A DNA stretch of 64,000 nt, from assembly GCF_036320965.1 (NCBI RefSeq), contig NC_092262.1, positions 8,625,741-8,689,740 of the forward strand, given 5' to 3'. Below the pieces are notes generated by a model, which was not told where the DNA came from, searched no databases, and saw nothing but the letters and a program-made list of their open reading frames with translations. The position numbers were made by a program, and so were the translations under genes. Positions 57,921 to 64,000 of the stretch are shown here, one piece after another (within the stretch, counting starts at the first letter, position 1; each line of letters begins with the position of its first letter). This DNA is from Panulirus ornatus (lineage: Eukaryota; Arthropoda; Malacostraca; Decapoda; Palinuridae).

Positions 57921-57922
<2 letters not shown>
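57172..57922 (-). mobile_element. LINE copy L7: 3' UTR only, in two tandem modules
   Basis: 57190-57585 is a complete LINE 3' UTR reverse-complemented: TTTGTCGCTGTCTCCCGCGT at the end, then GGTAGCGCAAGGAAACAGAC, and CACAGCTCCCTTTCCACA. 57586-57922 repeats the proximal part (GAGGTAGCGCCAGGAAAACA, CACAGCTCCCTTTCCACATC, CCATGGTTTACCCCAGACGC). No coding part survives. The two modules are in the same orientation. Confidence 0.75.

Positions 57923-57977
<55 letters not shown>
57923..57977. repeat. (TA)n microsatellite
   Basis: A TA run that separates the LINE 3' UTR module from the next SINE, whose 3' end begins just beyond at about 57995. Confidence 0.97.
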
Positions 57978-57985
<8 letters not shown>

Positions 57986-57989
57986 TATA

Positions 57990-58235
57990 GATATATACAT
58001 ATATTCGTTATCTCACGCGTTAGCAAGGTTGTGTTAAGAACAGAAAACTGAGCCTGAGTGGTAATATCCTCACTTGGCTCCCTTCTCTGTTTATTTTTTG
58101 GAAAAGTAAAAAACGGGAGGGGAGGATTTCCATCCCCCCTCAGCTCCATCCCCCTTTTTAGTCGCCTTCTACGACACGCAGGGAATACGTGGCAAGTATT
58201 CTTTCTCCCCTATATATCCTGTTTCAGCAGGGCAG
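57990..58235 (-). mobile_element. SINE, full-length diverged copy
   Basis: The plus strand shows TCACGCGTTAGCAAGGTTG, TTAAGAACAGAAAACTGAGC, TATCCTCACTTGGCTCCC, GGGAGGGGAGGATTTCCA, AGTCGCCTTCTACGACACGC and AGTATTCTTTCTCCCC. This is the same order as 42459-42686 but with more substitutions. Confidence 0.8.
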
Positions 58236-59885
58236 AGCCATGAATGGACAAAGGAAAAAGCCACACGTGCACACATCCATTGTCGACTACAGTGTAACGC
58301 ACCAATATCACAGCCCCCATCCGCAGCCAGACTCATCCAACCCTTCCATGGTTTCCTTGATCCTTTCCTATACCCTCGATTAGTTCACTGACAGCATCTT
58401 GCCCTCGCACATTATCACACCAGTTCACTCTTATCCTTTGCGGTCTTTCCCCGTCCTACATATGCTCAGGACCCCAAGCACTGAGAACATTTTCTACTCC
58501 ATATTTCCATCGCCAAGTTAGGTCTCCCCCTTCACTTTGCCCCTCCACTTCTCACAGACATTATTTATTCATCTTTTCTCTTTCTGAACTGTTCTCACTC
58601 ATTCTCTTCCTATGTCTAAACTGCATCGGCGCAACATCCTCTTTCTCTTTATCATCTCGAAGTCACTCATTTCTCCTCATGCCCCATAATGTACTAAAAC
58701 ATTTAAAACATTTTAACCTTCTCATCTCCATTCTTATCTACAGCTTTTGCCTCGCATGTGTGGAGCACCGTTGGGATCATTATACCATCAGACATACACA
58801 TCTTCCTCCTCCGAGATTGTGACCTTTATTTCCATCCCTCGACCTTTAACCTCACACCCACCTCTGCATCCACACTTTCATTTGCTGCCATATCTACTCG
58901 CACATATCTAAAACATTTCATGTCCTTTCTCTTTTTTCAATCTCACAACCAAACTAATCTGTCTCTCTCTCTCTCTCTCTCTGCATTTCCTCTATCTTTG
59001 CACGCCTCTCAAACTCATGCACGAGCTTCTACAGTTTCTCACTTGAATCTGCTTCCAGTGCCATTGCTGAAGGGATTCAACTGCAATCCCGCCCACTCAA
59101 GCTGCTTTGCCGCATTTCTTCTCATGCAGTCACTACCTTTCTTACTTTCACCAAACCACTTTGCCATGACACTTTCTTTTTGGCATACTGTCACTTCCAT
59201 AAACATCCTACATGAGCCATATTGATAATTCACCAACGCTTCAAAATACTTAAGTCATCTACACTTCACCTCGCCGTTTCATGAGCGACATCCACTTCCC
59301 ACCACTCATTTACCCTATCTCGTCTGTTCAGCACTTACCTTCCGTATCCTATGCACTCGTCTTGAACATATGGAAACAGTGCTTTCCCAAATACCTTTCA
59401 TTCCTTACGCACACTCACTCCCCATAGCTTCATCTACTCTCCCTATGCTACTCACAGTCTCTACTGATAAACCTCCATAGAAGCCTTTTTTTTTTTTTTA
59501 CGATCTCACTCACTTCTCAGAACTTCTACAAACCTTTACAGCCATCAGACTCCCACCAGCTTCTCTTACCATCACATTCAACACCCATATCTAGTGATCA
59601 GCACGTATCATACTAATGTTCTCCTCTGATCACGGCTGAAATATAATTACGTATGCCCCTCTTTTCAAACCAGGTATTCCCAGTCATCCGTCCAGTTCAT
59701 CGTTTCTATCCACAACACTGGGTACCCCATGAACCCCATGCCCCCACAAGTCGTATCTTCAAATGCCACTTTACCCCACGATCATACTCAATCTTATGCA
59801 TCAAAATTGCTGACACACTTGCCCAGCTCATCCCCAAACACACTCCTCTCTTCCTCCCTCCTCTTGCTTATAGGTTCATAAATAG
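58236..59885 (-). pseudogene. LINE copy L8 (RTE-like), ancient
   Basis: On the minus strand, traces of the C-terminal region lie at 58240-58900; the plus strand reads CACTCATTCTCTTCC and GCCTCGCATGTGTGG where conserved copies encode ERMSEE and CEAWA. The end of the RT finger/thumb region (ACAGTTTCTCACTTGAATC, EKL and SSE codons) is near 59030. Endonuclease similarity is at 59640-59885, where even the antisense peptide (CIKIADTLAQLIPKH) resembles that of L4 (CIKTTNTLTQLLPKH). Every frame is destroyed. This is among the oldest copies here. Confidence 0.6.
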
Positions 59886-59968
59886 ATGATTATCCATCTA
59901 ACAATCTACTTTCAGTTCTACCCATAATTCTCTTGGGTTCACTTCCTTACACTCACACATTCCCACAA

Positions 59969-59971
<3 letters not shown>

Positions 59972-60020
<49 letters not shown>
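59972..60020. repeat. (TA)n microsatellite
   Basis: A pure TA run at the outer left edge of the L9 insertion. It may be the target sequence or tail remnant. Confidence 0.97.
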
Positions 60021-60022
<2 letters not shown>

Positions 60023-61193
60023 TTTCCATAACATCCACCCTTCTCCGCACAACCCTATCTATAGCCCACGCCTCGCAACCATATAACATTGTTGGAACCA
60101 CTATTCCTTCAAACATACTCATTTTTGTTCTCCGAGATAATGTTCTCACCTTCCACACATTCTTCAACGCTCCCAGAACCTTCGCCCCTCCCCCACCCTG
60201 TGACTCACTTCCGCTGCCATGGTTCCATCCGCTGCCAAATCCACTCCCAGATATCTAAAACACTTCACTTCCTCCAGTTTTTCTCCACTCAAACTTACCT
60301 CCCAATTGACTTGACCCTCAACCCTACTGTACCTAATAACCTTGCTCTTATTCACATCTACTCTCAGCTTTCTTCTTTCACACACTTTACCAAATTCAGT
60401 CATCAACCTCCGCAGTTTCTCACACGAATCAGCCACCAGCGCTGTATCATCAGCGAATAACAACTGACTCACTTCCCAAACTCTCTCTTCCACAACAGAC
60501 TGCATACTTGTCCCTCTCTCCAAAACTCTTGCAATCACCTCTCTAACAACCCCATCCATAAACAAATTAAACAACCATGGAGACATCACGCACACGTGCC
60601 GCAAACCAACATTCACTGGGGACCAATCACTTTCCTCTCTTCCTACTCGTACACATGGCTTACATCCTTGATAAAAACTTTTCACTGCTTCCAGCAACTT
60701 ACCTTCCACACCAAATACTCTTAATACCTTCCACAAAGCATCTCTATCAACTCCATCATATGCCTTCTCCAGATCCATAAATGCTACACACAAATCCATT
60801 TGCTTTTCTAAGTATTTCTCACATACATTCTTCAAAGCAAACACCTAATCCACACATCCTCTACCCCTTCTCTAACCACACTGCTCTTCCCCAATCTGAT
60901 GCTCCGTACATGACTTTACCCTCTCAATAAATACCCACCCATATAATTTCCCAGGAATACTCAACAAACTTATACCTCTGTAATTTGAACACTTACCCTT
61001 ATCCCCTTTGCCTTTGTACAATGGCAATATGCATGCATTCCGCCAATCCTCAGGCCCTTCACCGTGAACCATACATATACTGATTATCCTTAACAACCAG
61101 TCAACACCTGCAATACCATCTAAACCCGCCTCCTTGCCGGCTTTCATCTTCCGCAAAACTTTCACTACCTCTTCTCTGTTTACCAAACATGTG
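60021..61193 (-). pseudogene. LINE copy L9, inverted 5' part: best preserved RT
   Basis: Minus strand, from 61193: LVNREEVVKVLRKMKAGKEA, GLDGIAGVDWLL, EGPEDWRNACILPLYKGKGD, CSNYRGISLLSIPGKLYG (RT entry), CVAFMDLEKAYDGVDRDALW (motif A), GLRHVCVMSPWLFNLFMDGV (motif B, with H and V in place of Q and G), LLFADDTALVADSCEKLRRL (motif C), NKSKVIRYSRVEGQ and EEVKCFRYLGVDLAADGTM, then MLYGCEAWAIDRVVRRRVDV. The main frame (60164-60844) is open for 226 codons. It stops at VMEM, against (TA)n. The orientation is opposite to the 3' part that follows. Confidence 0.9.
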
Positions 61194-62265
<1,072 letters not shown>

Positions 62266-62282
<17 letters not shown>

Positions 62283-62497
62283 TTATACTTTGTCCCACGT
62301 ATTCCCTGCGTGTCGTAGAAGGCGACTAAAAGGGGAGGGAGCGGGGGGCTGGAAATCCTCCCCTCTCGTTTTTTTTTTAATTTTCCAAAAGAAGGAACAG
62401 AGAATTGGGCCAGGTGAGGGTATTCCCTCAAGGCCCAGTCCTCTGTTCTCAACGCTACCTCGCTAATGCGGGAAATGGCGAATAGTTTGAAAGAAAA

Positions 62498-62499
<2 letters not shown>
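62266..62499 (+). mobile_element. SINE, sense-strand copy with (TA)n tail
   Basis: After (TA)n (62233-62266) and a T-run, the SINE reads in sense: CCCACGTATTCCCTGCGTGT, CGTAGAAGGCGACTAAAAGG, GGCTGGAAATCCTCCCCTCT, TTTTCCAAAAGAAGGAACAG, AAGGCCCAGTCCTCTGTTCT, CAACGCTACCTCGCTAATGC, GGGAAATGGCGAATAG. It ends in a (TA)n tail at 62500-62561. It defines the orientation used here for the family. Confidence 0.85.

Positions 62500-62561
<62 letters not shown>
62500..62561. repeat. (TA)n tail of SINE
   Basis: A pure TA run immediately after the SINE 3' end. Confidence 0.97.
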
Positions 62562-62564
<3 letters not shown>

Positions 62565-62630
62565 GACACTTTTTTGGCTGAAAAAAAGGTGATATTATTA
62601 GACAACATTTAAATGTGACCTTAGTGGTAT

Positions 62631-62632
<2 letters not shown>

Positions 62633-62710
<78 letters not shown>
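62633..62710. repeat. (TA)n microsatellite
   Basis: A pure TA run, about 70 bp downstream of the SINE tail. No transposon end was recognised on either side. Confidence 0.97.
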
Positions 62711-62713
<3 letters not shown>

Positions 62714-62825
62714 GACAATAATGGCATTGTGAGAGTACAAGGCTATATTTTTGATAGAAGCTTCTCGACTGTCTGTCTTAGAAATATGAATGAACAGGTG
62801 AACAGAACTGTAGCCAAGTGAACCA

Positions 62826-63016
62826 GCAAGTCACAGGGCAAACCCATCATTCACGCTGCTCAAGTTGGACATCAGAACTTGTTATTAAGTATCAAAGGAC
62901 GTGATGTGTATTTAACCTTTGACACTGGCACCTCTCACCAAGTTCTTAAGCATGCAACAATGTTACCCCACACCTCCCTAGAATGCCAGGCAGACTGGAT
63001 CACCCAAGGTCCTTGA
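62826..63016 (+). pseudogene. Possible retropepsin (aspartic protease) fragment
   Basis: After a TGA stop, an open plus-strand stretch of about 60 codons reads GKPIIHAAQVGHQNLLLSIK, then GRDVYLTFDTGTSHQVLKHA. The pattern (hydrophobic strand, short turn, hydrophobic strand, DTGTS) resembles the active-site loop of retroviral-type aspartic proteases of LTR retrotransposons. No second half of the fold, reverse transcriptase or LTR is visible, and there is no good start codon. It could be chance or a relic. Confidence 0.3.
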
Positions 63017-63544
63017 CAAAGATACAGTAAAGATGATAGTGGACTTATCATGACATATGTTGAGGGAAGGACGGTATGAGGAAAGGTGATCCTGGTTGCT
63101 TGTGAGGGCTGGCTGGCTGCCTGGCTGCTGCTCAGGGAGTGTGTGCACAGGGCGGGAGGGCTGGCTGCTGTTCAGGGAGTGTGTGCACATCAGTTTGGGC
63201 TCCACCGTTGACATGATCTGCAAGTATGTAACCAGTCAGGAGAAATACCACCAAACACGACAACCTTAAAAATTCAATCTGTGTAATTTCTCCTTCCTTG
63301 TAAACATTTCATACTTCTCTTGAACAGTGGGAGGGTAAGAGCACATATGAATATCAAAACAACGTGCAACATAGAAACTAGTATTACTACGACCATCCCA
63401 AGTCATTGTATGATTCATGCAAAGATATGCAGAATACCACCAGATATAGAAATCGTCGTCAGCCTAAAAGTTCATTGTATGATGCAAAGACCTTGTGGCT
63501 TGCAATAACTTGTAACAGTTATTACCATTTGCAGCTGTATCATC
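63017..63544. other. Spacer, no gene
   Basis: Contains a short direct repeat (GGCTGGCTGCTG...CAGGGAGTGTGTGCACA, twice near 63120-63190). There is no supported coding sequence. Confidence 0.5.
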
Positions 63545-63972
63545 ATATAAAAAGGCTGTATGATTACATACAAAATCTGTATTATTATATACAAAATCTG
63601 CACAATTATATACAAAAGCTGTATGATCATATACGAATGCTGGATAATTGTACACGAACGTTGTATGATTATATACAAAGTCTGTATAATTATATACAAA
63701 AGATTTATGATTATATACAAAAGCTGTATGATTATATACAAAAGCTGGATAATATACAAAAGCTAGATAATCATATACAGAAGCTGGATAATTATATACA
63801 AAATCTGTATAATTATATATAAAAGCTGTATAATCATATACAAAAGCTGTATAATCATATACAAAATCTGTATAATTATATATAAAAGCTGTATAATCAT
63901 ATACAAAAGCTGTATAATCATATACAAAATCTGTATGATTATATATAAAAGCTGTATAATCATATACAAAAG
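63545..63972. repeat. 21-bp minisatellite with 63-bp higher-order period
   Basis: About 20 units of 21 bp contain CTGTATAATCATATACAAAA or variants. From about 63809 a trimer (63 bp) repeats exactly (63809-63871 and 63872-63934): subunits ending ATATAAAAG, ATACAAAAG and ATACAAAAT. As 21 is a multiple of three, the array is open in several frames with a seven-residue period (IIIQLLY on the minus strand). No start, signal or neighbour suggests a gene. Confidence 0.93.
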
Positions 63973-64000
63973 GGCTCTTCAGCCTACCACTCTTGTAGCA

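Overview
This is a eukaryotic, repeat-dominated genomic window with no convincing host protein-coding gene, no tRNA or rRNA gene and no CRISPR array. Long (TA)n microsatellites, RTE-like LINE copies with (TA)n tails, a Penelope-like fragment, a Jockey-type fragment and very large minisatellites point to an arthropod. My recollection of the short repeat containing GCGTTAGCGAGGTAGCG suggests a decapod crustacean; that is inference, not a database result.

Layout. 1-7290: old repeat-rich sequence with copy 1 of a 3.8 kb duplicated block (1981-5825). The block contains a broken Jockey-type retrotransposon on the minus strand (gag-like ORF1 and the start of the endonuclease). 7293-27178: one continuous ~19.9 kb minisatellite with a 23-bp unit (roughly 860 units), including a nine-unit 69-bp higher-order array and a distal sequence-variant domain. 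27179-30110: low-copy sequence with TGACGTCA palindromes and a small hAT/ZMYM1-like fragment. 30112-35400: a second satellite, about 75 units of 56 bp (array A) followed by about 15 units of a related 57-bp monomer (array B). A single unexpanded A/B junction lies at 1088-1206. 35450-36065: a diverged third copy of part of the duplicated block. 37054-39692: copy 2 of the block, with 1.25 kb of the Jockey element deleted. 39774-40047: an inverted-repeat element (MITE-like).

40150-62500 is a graveyard of one RTE-like LINE family: nine insertions L1-L9 on both strands, all broken, with endonuclease, reverse transcriptase and C-terminal parts recognisable. With it are a ~230-bp SINE whose 3' end matches the LINE 3' end, a Penelope-like fragment, a second type of RT fragment, three copies of another ~0.3 kb repeat, and many (TA)n tracts. 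One LINE (60021-61895) has the inverted 5' part expected from twin priming; two others (43640-46195) lie head to head and form a ~1 kb inverted repeat. 62711-64000: a possible retropepsin fragment and a terminal 21-bp minisatellite with a 63-bp higher-order period.

The elements are connected: the LINE probably mobilised the SINE through a shared 3' tail, and both seeded the (TA)n tracts. The two giant arrays are local expansions. Nearly all open frames in the window are by-products of stop-free tandem repeats or broken transposon frames.
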